A stretch of DNA of 19,322 nucleotides from Christensenella sp. UBA1385 (lineage in GTDB: Bacteria; Bacillota; Clostridia; Christensenellales; Aristaeellaceae). The notes beneath the pieces were generated by a model, which saw nothing but the letters and a program-made list of their open reading frames with translations, was not told the DNA's origin and searched no databases. Below are positions 5,918 to 12,818 of the stretch, piece by piece. Both the position numbers and the translations under genes were made by a program. Every line of letters begins with the position of its first letter. Within the stretch, counting starts at the first letter, position 1. The DNA is taken from assembly GCA_002305755.1 (NCBI GenBank), contig DBQV01000007.1:102102-121423 (forward strand), read 5' to 3'.

Positions 5918-8127
5918 GTTTCATAGATTTCCAGCATGTACAGCGTGTAGGGGGAGAGCGTGAGGGCCAGCTCGCGCTCCTCGCCCTTTCGCAGCATGCC
6001 TGAATCACAGACGGTTTCCTCCTCAGCGCCAAAGCCGCTGCGAAGGCTGAGGGCGCGGTTCTTTTCGTCAAGCCGCAGCGCCCGGTTGGAGAGGGTGAGG
6101 CTGAGGGGCTGCGCCTCGCCCGTAGCGTTTGATAAGAACAGCGCCATGCGGCCCTCCCCGCTCAGCCAGGCGCTGGCCAGCACGGCCTCGGCCCTGTATG
6201 TGCCGCCCGCTTTGTAGGAAGGGTCCTGCTGGCCGTGGTTGTAGTGGTACCAGCTGTACTCCGCCTCGGGCAGGCGCAGTTCGGGCAGGCGGGCCATGCT
6301 GCCGTAGCTCCAGTAGGGGATGGCCGCGCCCGTCCTCGCCTTGGCGAACTGCCTCAGATAGCGCGCGCGGGCGGGGCTGTAGGCATAGCCCTGCGGATCA
6401 AAGCGGAAGTAGTGCTCGCTCCCCCTGTTTTCCTCTCCGCAAAGCGCCTCCATGGGGCTGTATTCGTGGTTGAGCTCGTACAGACCGCCCCACAGATAGA
6501 CGCGGGAAACGACATAATAGAAGTAGCTGCCGGTTTCCTCCACCAGCTTGCCCCAGCCGTCCAGCCGCACGATGCCCAGGGGCGCGTACACATACTGAAA
6601 GAGGGGGATCATCCTGGCGCTGCCGTCCCTCATGCTTTCGCGCAGCGGCCAGGTCTCCAGCGTGGAGGAAGGCTGGGCCCAGGCCCGCGCCTGGTAGAAA
6701 TCCAGCTCGCCCAGCAGCGTCTCGTTGATCATCTCAGTGCCAAGGGCCACGTAGCGGCCCTTCTCCCGATCCAGTGCCTGCTTGGTATCCCGGTAGACCT
6801 CGCGGTAGCCCTCCGTCAGCTCGTGGCCGCCGCCCGGGTGATGGCCGTGATCCTCCGACAGGCAGACCTTGATGAGGTTGTTGGCCGAAATGTCGTAGTA
6901 CATGGCGTCCATGTCCGCCCGGCGCAGCATCATCAGGTTCTTTTCGCGGTGAAAATCCCTGGTGAAGGGGTCCGCGGGGCAGAGCATACTGAAGCGGTAG
7001 GCGTCGTGGCTGAAGGAGGGGGAGGGAAAGCGCTGCAGGTGGGGCCTGAGCTTTTCCGGGTTTGACTTGTCCAGCCCCACGAAGAAGTCGAACTCAAAGG
7101 CAGCAAAGGGGTCGCCATGCCGCTTGAGATTCTCGAGGTTTTCGAAGCTGAAGCGGTCGGGCGTCCAGTCCTCCAGATCGCCCGGCAGGCTGTCATAGAA
7201 GTTTTGGGGCTTGCGCGTCCAGTCCGGCCCCAGCACATGGAAGATCCTGGTGCCGATGTCCTCGCGGTAGCGGTCGAGCCACCTGGTGCGGTCGTGCCCC
7301 GCGTTAATGCCGAAGGTGGCCGCGCCCACCTCCTCCAGCAGCCAGCCGGCCTTTTGGTCGGCCCCGCGCCGCGCTGCCCTTCCGCGCCTTGCCCAGGTCT
7401 GGGCCAGCGCGAAGGGGCGGTAGAGCTCCGCCGCCTCCTCCCAGCCCTCGCCCCGCGTGAAATGCACCTCAAAGGGATAGCTCATCGCAAGCGGCGCTCC
7501 GGGCCTCAGGTCTTCATAGCCGTACATGTGGCTGGCGATCAGGCTGTCGCCCTCGCGGTAAAAATTGAGCCATTTCTGATGGGCCTCGCCGTCCCTGGCC
7601 ATGAAGCACAGGCCGCCGTTGCGCTGCTCCCAGTAGGCCAGCAGCTGCATGGCCGCGCCCGAGAAGCCTTCGGGATAGGGGATATAGCGCTCGGGCCCCT
7701 CAAGCAGGGGCAGGTGGCGGCGTGGATCTCTGACCAGTATGCCGGTCGCGTAGGAATGGGCCAGCCATCCCGATTCGCCAAAGTCGCTCAGGTCGCCCAG
7801 CAGGGGGTATTCAAAGATGCGGATGCCCGAGCCGGAGGCGGGCAGCAGCTGCGCCCGGAAGCTCAGCCCCTCCGGCAGCAGGGAGACCTCGGCCGACAGC
7901 TCACTGCCCTCAAAGGCCCAGCGCAGGCGGAGACTGTCTTCCCCCTGACGCTCGCAGGAAAAGGCGGCCTCGGGCTCTCGTATTTCGCTCTCCGTCATCA
8001 CGCGGAAGGGCGCGGCCGCCGCGCCCTCGCGCAGCCAGCTCTTGTGCAGTTCCTTGTCATACAGCTCGGTCAGCTGCCCGTTCCGGGGGCTGAACTCTGC
8101 CCTGATCCGCCCGTTTTCCAGTATCAT
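5911..8127 (-). CDS. Large cytoplasmic glycoside-hydrolase-like protein (DUF6259-like)
   Basis: Protein of 738 residues with no signal peptide, the first structural gene of the operon. I see three parts. An N-terminal beta-sandwich-like domain (about 1-240) contains QRNGGLCFMARDG. A central region (about 255-560) looks like a TIM-barrel glycosidase core, with AFEFDFFVG (343-351), DAMYYDIS (407-414), a His-rich loop DHGHHPGGGH and GTEMINETLLGELD (463-476). A C-terminal beta domain covers about 640-738. Asp412 and Glu465 or Glu474 are plausible catalytic carboxylates by position after barrel strands (inference). The overall pattern resembles DUF6259 proteins found in glycan-utilisation loci, whose activity I do not know. 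The ATG at 8127 has GGAG nine bases upstream and the N-terminus reads like the start of the sandwich domain. The open frame extends to 8316, but that part is low-complexity and covers the operator and leader. Likely role: intracellular cleavage of imported oligosaccharides. Confidence 0.7.
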   Translation of the reverse strand: MILENGRIRAEFSPRNGQLTELYDKELHKSWLREGAAAAPFRVMTESEIREPEAAFSCERQGEDSLRLRWAFEGSELSAEVSLLPEGLSFRAQLLPASGSGIRIFEYPLLGDLSDFGESGWLAHSYATGILVRDPRRHLPLLEGPERYIPYPEGFSGAAMQLLAYWEQRNGGLCFMARDGEAHQKWLNFYREGDSLIASHMYGYEDLRPGAPLAMSYPFEVHFTRGEGWEEAAELYRPFALAQTWARRGRAARRGADQKAGWLLEEVGAATFGINAGHDRTRWLDRYREDIGTRIFHVLGPDWTRKPQNFYDSLPGDLEDWTPDRFSFENLENLKRHGDPFAAFEFDFFVGLDKSNPEKLRPHLQRFPSPSFSHDAYRFSMLCPADPFTRDFHREKNLMMLRRADMDAMYYDISANNLIKVCLSEDHGHHPGGGHELTEGYREVYRDTKQALDREKGRYVALGTEMINETLLGELDFYQARAWAQPSSTLETWPLRESMRDGSARMIPLFQYVYAPLGIVRLDGWGKLVEETGSYFYYVVSRVYLWGGLYELNHEYSPMEALCGEENRGSEHYFRFDPQGYAYSPARARYLRQFAKARTGAAIPYWSYGSMARLPELRLPEAEYSWYHYNHGQQDPSYKAGGTYRAEAVLASAWLSGEGRMALFLSNATGEAQPLSLTLSNRALRLDEKNRALSLRSGFGAEEETVCDSGMLRKGEERELALTLSPYTLYMLEIYETC

Positions 8128-8146
8128 GTCCTGCCGCTCCACATTG

Positions 8147-8160
8147 TGACATCGATGCCA
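8147..8160. promoter_or_regulatory. Operator O1: LacI-family / cre-like palindrome
   Basis: TGACATCGATGCCA has a central CG and is the core of an 18-base inverted repeat (8145-8162) with a single mismatched pair. It matches the LacI-family/CcpA cre pattern TGWNANCGNTNWCA at all but one position. It lies 20 bases before the chosen start of the glycosidase-like gene, inside its leader. It could bind the adjacent LacI-family regulator, CcpA, or both. Confidence 0.65.
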
Positions 8161-8224
8161 CATTCGATAAAAACCAATCGTGCCGCCCCGCGGCCTGAAA
8201 AAAGTGTCTGATTTGTCGGTCAAA

Positions 8225-8248
8225 GCCCCTGCCCTTGCGGGGCGGGGG
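8225..8248 (-). other. GC-rich hairpin in the operon leader
   Basis: C-rich and G-rich arms separated by a 4-base loop give roughly nine pairs with one bulge on the - strand RNA. No T-tract follows. It lies between the two operator-like sites in the leader of roughly 170 bases. Its role is unknown and chance formation in GC-rich DNA is possible. Confidence 0.3.
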
Positions 8249-8285
8249 TGCCAGCGGGATGCCGCGGCGCCGCCGGAGGCGGATG

Positions 8286-8299
8286 TGACATCCATTTCA
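8286..8299. promoter_or_regulatory. Operator O2: LacI-family / cre-like site at the transcription start
   Basis: TGACATCCATTTCA differs from the TGWNANCGNTNWCA pattern at one position. It shares the stretch TGTGACATC with the O1 region. It sits immediately downstream of the predicted -10 box, over the expected transcription start near 8300, a classic position for repression. Its centre is 139 bp from that of O1, so DNA looping by a tetrameric or bridging regulator is conceivable. Confidence 0.55.
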
Positions 8300-8306
8300 T
8301 GCAAAA

Positions 8307-8335
8307 AGCGTAGCACTATGCGGCCGGATTGTCAA
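8307..8335 (-). promoter_or_regulatory. Sigma-A-type promoter of the glycan-utilisation operon
   Basis: On the - strand, a perfect -35 TTGACA (8335-8330), a 17-base spacer and -10 TACGCT (8312-8307) lie just after the lacI stop. The weak -10 fits a regulated promoter. The predicted start near 8300 lies on operator O2. It should drive the glycosidase-like, binding-protein, permease, GH172 and DUF4185 genes. Confidence 0.65.
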
Positions 8336-8354
8336 GGCAGAGACCGCGGGCAGT

Positions 8355-9353
8355 TCAGATCTTTTCACTGGAGGCGCGCAGGCTCAGCTCGGGCTGCAGG
8401 CGCAGCGTCCTGCGCGGGCGAGGGCCGCCTAAAATGCGGTCCATCAGCAGCTCCGCCGCCAGGCGGCCGATCTCATCCTCCCGCATGCGCACGGAGGAAA
8501 GGCCGATCAGCTGGGCGGAGTCGCTGTCGTCCATGCCGATGATTTTGAGGTCTTCCGGCACGCGGATATGAAGCTCACGGCAGACCTTGAGCGCCCCGAT
8601 GGCCATCAGGTCGTTGGCCACCACCAGCGCCTCAGGCCGCTTCGGCAGAGCGGCAAGGCGGCGCATGGCCGTTTCGCCGGAGGCGGTGGAGAAATCGCCG
8701 TCCAGTATCCAATCAGCGGTCATGGGGATGGAGGCTTCCCTGAGCGCCTGGCTATAGCCCGCCAGGCGCTCCTGCCCTGTCTGCGCGGCGGAGCTGCCGC
8801 CGATGTAGCCGATGTCCCGGATGCCCTGGGCGATAAAATGCCGGCAGCTCATCGCGATGCCCTCCACGGTGTCAATGTATACGGCGTCAAATCGGTCGTC
8901 CGGGCCCTCGGGATAGTTGTTGGTCAGCACCACGGGGCGCTGGGCCGCGTTCACCGCGGCGATGTTGTCGGGCGTGAAGTTGAAGGAGACGAACACCATG
9001 CCGTCGCCCCAGCCCTCGCGCAGGTTCTGCAGCATGCGCAGCTCCAGCGCCATCTCGCCCTTGGTGGGGCAGAGCAGGGGCAGGTAGTCATGCCCCTCCA
9101 GCACCTCGCTCACGCCGCGGATCATTCTGAAATAGAAAGGGTTGTAGATATCGGGGATGCAGAAGAGCACCTTGCTGGTGATGTGGCTCTTCAGGGTTCT
9201 GGCGGCGTGGGAGGGGCTGTAGCCCATTTTCTGCGCCAGATGCAGTATCTTCTTCCGCTTTTCCTCGCTGCAGTAGCCCCTGCCGCTGAGGGCGCGCGCC
9301 ACGGTGGAGGGCGAGACCCCCGCCTGCCTGGCGATTTCATAGATGGAAGCCAT
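8355..9353 (-). CDS. LacI-family transcriptional regulator of the glycan operon
   Basis: Protein of 332 residues. The N-terminal helix-turn-helix and hinge are clear: IYEIARQAGVSPSTVARALS (4-23), then the GYSPSHAARTLKS region near 49-61. It is followed by a periplasmic-binding-protein-like sugar sensor domain (VLFCIPDIYNPFYFRMIRG from about 67; VIDT-like VYIDTVEG; ALVVANDLMAIGALK; IIGMDDSD). This is the LacI/GalR pattern, with a transported or catabolic sugar as likely inducer. It is encoded directly upstream of the operon in the same direction, with its own promoter. I see no terminator between lacI and the operon promoter, so some readthrough is possible. The ATG has GGGAG about nine bases upstream. 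The two palindromes at 8147 and 8286 are its likely targets. Confidence 0.94.
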   Translation of the reverse strand: MASIYEIARQAGVSPSTVARALSGRGYCSEEKRKKILHLAQKMGYSPSHAARTLKSHITSKVLFCIPDIYNPFYFRMIRGVSEVLEGHDYLPLLCPTKGEMALELRMLQNLREGWGDGMVFVSFNFTPDNIAAVNAAQRPVVLTNNYPEGPDDRFDAVYIDTVEGIAMSCRHFIAQGIRDIGYIGGSSAAQTGQERLAGYSQALREASIPMTADWILDGDFSTASGETAMRRLAALPKRPEALVVANDLMAIGALKVCRELHIRVPEDLKIIGMDDSDSAQLIGLSSVRMREDEIGRLAAELLMDRILGGPRPRRTLRLQPELSLRASSEKI

Positions 9354-9385
9354 GTCGTATCTCTCCCTGCGCTCGGGTTTTGAAT

Positions 9386-9415
9386 ATTATACCATCTGGC
9401 GGCGAAGGGCCGCAA
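9386..9415 (-). promoter_or_regulatory. Promoter of the LacI-family regulator gene
   Basis: On the - strand, a perfect -10 TATAAT (9391-9386) lies 18 bases after a weak -35 TTGCGG (9415-9410). The predicted start is about 25 bases upstream of the lacI ATG. Only 10 bases separate its -35 from the -35 of the divergent glmS promoter. Confidence 0.65.
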
Positions 9416-9425
9416 ACCCGCGGCG

Positions 9426-9454
9426 TTGACAGGCAGGCCCCTGCCGTGGATAAT
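9426..9454 (+). promoter_or_regulatory. Sigma-A-type promoter of glmS
   Basis: TTGACA (9426-9431), a 17-base spacer and GATAAT (9449-9454) form a near-consensus strong promoter. The spacer carries a 5-bp inverted repeat (GGCAG/CTGCC, 9432-9445) that could be a binding site or chance. Transcription should start near 9461, giving a leader of about 110 bases. Confidence 0.8.
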
Positions 9455-9472
9455 AAGCCTGTTTCCGGTTTT

Positions 9473-9536
9473 GGCGTTTGCGTTGAAACGCCCAATTCCA
9501 TATCACAGCGGCGGGCCTGGAGGCCTTGGACGCTGT
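9473..9536 (+). other. Structured leader of glmS (two hairpins, no ribozyme signature)
   Basis: The glmS leader has a perfect 7-bp hairpin (GGCGTTT 9473-9479 with AAACGCC 9486-9492). It also has a second stem (ACAGCG 9505-9510 with CGCTGT 9531-9536) enclosing GGCC-TGGA-GGCC. I cannot find the conserved core of the glmS ribozyme, and the leader is shorter than that RNA. Whether these stems regulate is unknown. Confidence 0.4.
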
Positions 9537-9569
9537 ATTTTGCTGTGAAAAACTGGGGAGGATGCTGCA

Positions 9570-11396
9570 ATGTGCGGAGTAGTAGGCTATATCGGGGGCA
9601 GGCAGGCCGCGCCAATCCTGCTGGAGGCGCTCAAAAAGCTGGAGTACAGGGGCTATGATTCGGCGGGCATCGCCGTGATCGACGGGGAGAGCATCGACGT
9701 GCGCAAGATGCGCGGCCGCCTGCAGCTGTTGTGCGAGCATACCCGTGACGGGCAGGATGTGCCCGGCACCGTCGGCATCGGTCACACGCGCTGGGCCACG
9801 CACGGCGCGCCTTCCGACAGGAACTCGCACCCGCACCTGTCCAACAATGGGCGCTTTGCCGTGGTGCACAACGGCATCATCGAGAACTTCCGGCAGATCA
9901 AGGCTATGCTGGAGGGCAAGGGCTACGTCTTCTATTCCGAGACGGACAGCGAGGTGATCTCCAACTTGATCCAATATTGCGATCAGGGCGACCTGGTGAA
10001 GACCCTGCTGGCCGCCGTGCCGCATCTGGAGGGCTCCTACGCGCTGGGCGTGCTGAGCCTCGACCAGCCGGGCTGTATCGCGGCCCTGCGCAAGGACAGC
10101 CCGCTGATCGCCGGCAAGGGCGAGGGGGAAAGCTTCATCGTCTCCGATATCCCGGCCATCCTGAACCACACGCGCGATGTCTACCTGATGGAGGACGGCG
10201 AGGTCGCCCTGCTGACCGGGGATGAGATACGCTTTTTCAACGGCTACGGCGAAGCCGTGCGGAAGGACATTTTCCGTGTCAGCTGGGATGTGTCCTCCGC
10301 TGAAAAAGGCGGCTACGAGCACTTCATGATGAAGGAAATGATGGAGCAGCCCGAGACCCTGCGCGAGACCGTCCGCCCCCGCCTGAAGGAGGGGCGCGTC
10401 GATCTGGACGAGCTGAAGCTGGACGGGGATTTTATCAGGCGCCTGAGCATGGTCCACCTTGTGGCCTGCGGCTCCGCCTACCATGCGGGGCGGCTTGGGA
10501 AGGACCTGATCGAGAAGTATCTGGGCATCCCGGCGGAGGCGGACATCGCCTCCGAGTTCCGCTACGGATCGCCCATCCTGAACGGCGATCACCTGCTGAT
10601 CGTCATCAGCCAGTCCGGGGAGACCGCCGATACCATCGCCGCGCTGCGCGAGGGCAGGCGCCGCGGCGTGAAGACGCTGGCCGTGGTCAACGTGGTCGGC
10701 TCCACCATCGCCAGGGAGGCGGACCATGTGCTCTATACCTGGGCGGGACCGGAGATCGCCGTCGCCACCACCAAGGCCTACACCGCGCAGATCGCCGCGC
10801 TGATCCTGCTTTCCGCCTATCTGGCGCAGGAGAGGGGGCAGCTGGCGGAGGCGGAGCGCGCGGAGCTGATAGAGGGCCTTGAAAAGCTGCCGGAGCTTGC
10901 GCGCCGCGTGCTCGGCGAAAAGGAGCAGGCGCAGTATCTGGCTTCCCGCTACTTCAACCGCGGCGATGTCTACTTCATCGGCCGCGGCATCGACTACAGC
11001 CTGTCCCTGGAGGGCTCGCTGAAGCTGAAGGAGATCTCCTACATCCATTCCGAGGCGCAGGCCGCGGGCGAGCTGAAGCACGGCACCATCTCGCTGATCG
11101 AGCAGGGCACGCTGGTGATCGCCATCAGCACGCAAAAGCGCCTGCGGGAAAAGATGGCGGGCAATATCCAGGAGGTGAAGGCGCGCGGCGCTGCCGTGCT
11201 GGGCCTGGTGACGGAGGGGGATGAGGTCTCGGCCGCCCTGTGCGACGACTGCCTGCGCGTGCCCGCGCTGCCCGACGCCGTGCAGCCCATCCTCTCCATA
11301 CTGCCCCTGCAGCTGCTTGCCTATTATGTGGCGGCGCTGCGCGGCAATGATGTGGATAAGCCGAGGAATCTGGCCAAATCCGTCACGGTGGAATGA
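9570..11396 (+). CDS. glmS: Glutamine--fructose-6-phosphate aminotransferase (isomerising)
   Basis: Cytosolic enzyme of 608 residues making glucosamine-6-phosphate from fructose-6-phosphate and glutamine, the first step to UDP-GlcNAc for the cell wall. The N-terminal glutaminase domain begins with MCGVVGYIG, with Cys2 as nucleophile after Met removal. GHTRWATHG (71-79) and NGIIENF (101-107) follow. KGGYEHFMMKEM (246-257) leads into two SIS isomerase domains, the first with SQSGETADT (347-355). The C-terminus DKPRNLAKSVTVE is canonical. Length is normal for the family. The ATG has GGGAGGA seven bases upstream. It has its own strong promoter and is divergent from lacI. The downstream gene is convergent with only 18 bases between stops and no clear terminator. 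Confidence 0.98.
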   Translation: MCGVVGYIGGRQAAPILLEALKKLEYRGYDSAGIAVIDGESIDVRKMRGRLQLLCEHTRDGQDVPGTVGIGHTRWATHGAPSDRNSHPHLSNNGRFAVVHNGIIENFRQIKAMLEGKGYVFYSETDSEVISNLIQYCDQGDLVKTLLAAVPHLEGSYALGVLSLDQPGCIAALRKDSPLIAGKGEGESFIVSDIPAILNHTRDVYLMEDGEVALLTGDEIRFFNGYGEAVRKDIFRVSWDVSSAEKGGYEHFMMKEMMEQPETLRETVRPRLKEGRVDLDELKLDGDFIRRLSMVHLVACGSAYHAGRLGKDLIEKYLGIPAEADIASEFRYGSPILNGDHLLIVISQSGETADTIAALREGRRRGVKTLAVVNVVGSTIAREADHVLYTWAGPEIAVATTKAYTAQIAALILLSAYLAQERGQLAEAERAELIEGLEKLPELARRVLGEKEQAQYLASRYFNRGDVYFIGRGIDYSLSLEGSLKLKEISYIHSEAQAAGELKHGTISLIEQGTLVIAISTQKRLREKMAGNIQEVKARGAAVLGLVTEGDEVSAALCDDCLRVPALPDAVQPILSILPLQLLAYYVAALRGNDVDKPRNLAKSVTVE

Positions 11397-11414
11397 GGCG
11401 GATGGGCTGACTGT

Positions 11415-11948
11415 CTACTTTGACAGCTCCACCAGCCTTTCCAGCGTATTGCGGTTTCTGGTGGTGCAGGCCGTTTTGCAGGCCCTCTCCAGAAAGCTGT
11501 TGTTCAGCTTCGTGCGCGCGGCGCTGCCGGGGATATAGAGGTAGATAAGGCCTTTGCCCGCCCGAAGCAGATCCTCTCCGAAATCGCGGGCGGCAAGCTC
11601 CGTGACCGTTTCCGCCGCGAGTTCGTGTTCGGGGAAGACATAAAAAACGCGCTCCGCGAGAAAACCTTCGGTGAAGGGATTCTCATCGAGCGCCTTTTGT
11701 ATTTCCTGGGGGCTTCGGATGATGACGGGAAGGTCGGGCCCGATCTCCTCTCGGATCAGGCGGCGCACGTCGTCCGCGATCTCCTGCCTGTCCCTGTCGC
11801 TTTCAAGCAGCAGGTTGCCCGACTGGATATAGGTGCGCACGCCCCGATAGCCTGCGGCGGAGACGGCCTCGCGCAGCCTCTGCATGGGCACCCTGTTTTT
11901 GCCTGTCGGCATGACGCCGCGCAGCAGCAGGACGTAGACGCCGGCCAT
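11415..11948 (-). CDS. DUF1697 domain protein
   Basis: Small protein of 177 residues with the standard DUF1697 pattern: an N-terminal YVLLLRGV strand, GKNRVPMQRLRE, YRGVRTYIQSGNLLLES (34-50), a central ENPF segment and a C-terminal KLNNSFLERA helix. No signal peptide or membrane span is seen, so it is probably cytoplasmic. DUF1697 proteins are common in bacteria and I know no established function. The gene begins 7 bases after the speE stop, with AAGGAAG upstream that partly lies in speE, so it is the last gene of the polyamine operon. That link could be functional or simple readthrough. Confidence 0.88.
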   Translation of the reverse strand: MAGVYVLLLRGVMPTGKNRVPMQRLREAVSAAGYRGVRTYIQSGNLLLESDRDRQEIADDVRRLIREEIGPDLPVIIRSPQEIQKALDENPFTEGFLAERVFYVFPEHELAAETVTELAARDFGEDLLRAGKGLIYLYIPGSAARTKLNNSFLERACKTACTTRNRNTLERLVELSK

Positions 11949-11955
11949 GCGGGGC

Positions 11956-12807
11956 CTATCTTCCTTCGCCCAGCATGTCTTTGACGTAGTTGGGCAGATA
12001 AAAGGCGCCGCGGTGCAGGTCGGTGTTGTAGTACCTGGTGGGGATGTTCAGGGCGTTCCAGCGCTCGGCATCCAGATCCTTCAGCGGATCGAAGGTGATG
12101 CTGGCAAAGCCGAAGAGCCAGTGGCCCGAGGGGTAGCTGGGGATGTGGGCCTGATAGACGCTGTGGATGGGGAAGCTCTCCTTGATGCGGCGGTGGGCGC
12201 GCTTCATGGCGTCCGCCTCGTAGGAGTAAAAGGGGCTCTCATGCTGGTTGATCATGATGCCGTCTTCGCGCAGCGCCTTGTAGCAGTTGCCGTAAAATTC
12301 CTTGGTGAACAGCACCTCGCCCGGGCCGAAGGGGTCGGTGGAATCGACGATGATGAGGTCGTACACATCGGAGAGCCGGCGGATGAACTTGAGCCCGTCC
12401 TGAATGTGCACGGTGACGCGGGGATCGCTGTAGCCAACGGCGCAGCTTGGCAGGTACTCCTGGCAGGCCTCCACCAGCGTGCCATCGATCTCCACCACGT
12501 CGATGGCCTCGATATCCGGGTAACGGCACAGCTCGCGCAGCGCGGCCCCGTCTCCCGCGCCCACCACCAACACGCGCCGGATGGCGGGGTGCACGGCCAT
12601 GGCGGGGTGGATGAGCATCTCGTGGTAGATGAACTCATCCTTCTCCGTCAGCACGATCACGTCGTCCAGCGTGAGCACACGGCCGAACTCGCGGCTCTGA
12701 AAGATGTCGATCTTCTGATAATTGCTTTGCCTGGAGTAAAGCTGTTCGTCCACCAAGATGTTGAGCTTCACGTTGTCGGTGTGGCTCTCCGAAAACCAGA
12801 ATCCCAT
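11956..12807 (-). CDS. speE: Spermidine synthase (polyamine aminopropyltransferase)
   Basis: Cytosolic transferase of 283 residues that moves an aminopropyl group from decarboxylated S-adenosylmethionine to a diamine, usually putrescine. An N-terminal beta domain (FGRVLTLDD, 41-49) precedes the Rossmann-like fold. That fold has YHEM (61-64), a glycine loop written GAGDGA (83-88) where GGGDGG is usual, VVEID (104-108), QDGLKF (136-141) and the DSTDPFGP catalytic/binding loop (155-162; Asp155 and Asp158). PSYPSGHW follows later. It lies 11 bases after the SpeA-type decarboxylase gene, with GAGG upstream of ATG. No S-adenosylmethionine decarboxylase (speD) or agmatinase (speB) gene is in the window. 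Confidence 0.95.
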   Translation of the reverse strand: MGFWFSESHTDNVKLNILVDEQLYSRQSNYQKIDIFQSREFGRVLTLDDVIVLTEKDEFIYHEMLIHPAMAVHPAIRRVLVVGAGDGAALRELCRYPDIEAIDVVEIDGTLVEACQEYLPSCAVGYSDPRVTVHIQDGLKFIRRLSDVYDLIIVDSTDPFGPGEVLFTKEFYGNCYKALREDGIMINQHESPFYSYEADAMKRAHRRIKESFPIHSVYQAHIPSYPSGHWLFGFASITFDPLKDLDAERWNALNIPTRYYNTDLHRGAFYLPNYVKDMLGEGR

Positions 12808-12818
12808 GCCTGCCTCTT

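Noticed and set aside
7117..8211. 364-codon open frame on the + strand
   Set aside because: Antisense to the glycosidase-like gene and its leader; no motifs or ribosome binding site.
8128..8316. 63-codon N-terminal extension of the glycosidase-like protein
   Set aside because: The translation is low-complexity, covers the operators and leader, and the domain starts cleanly at 8127.
8349..8360. Terminator between lacI and the operon
   Set aside because: No stem with T-tract; the operon promoter follows directly.
9455..9569. glmS ribozyme upstream of glmS
   Set aside because: No conserved ribozyme core was recognised and the leader is too short.
9387..11135. 582-codon open frame on the - strand opposite glmS
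   Set aside because: It lies wholly antisense to a certain glmS, has a low-complexity His/Gln/Ala/Leu-rich translation and no recognisable domain. GC-rich codon use creates such shadows.
11397..11440. Terminator between convergent glmS and DUF1697
   Set aside because: Only a weak 5-bp stem (CTGTC/GACAG) that lies mostly inside the DUF1697 coding region; too weak to call.
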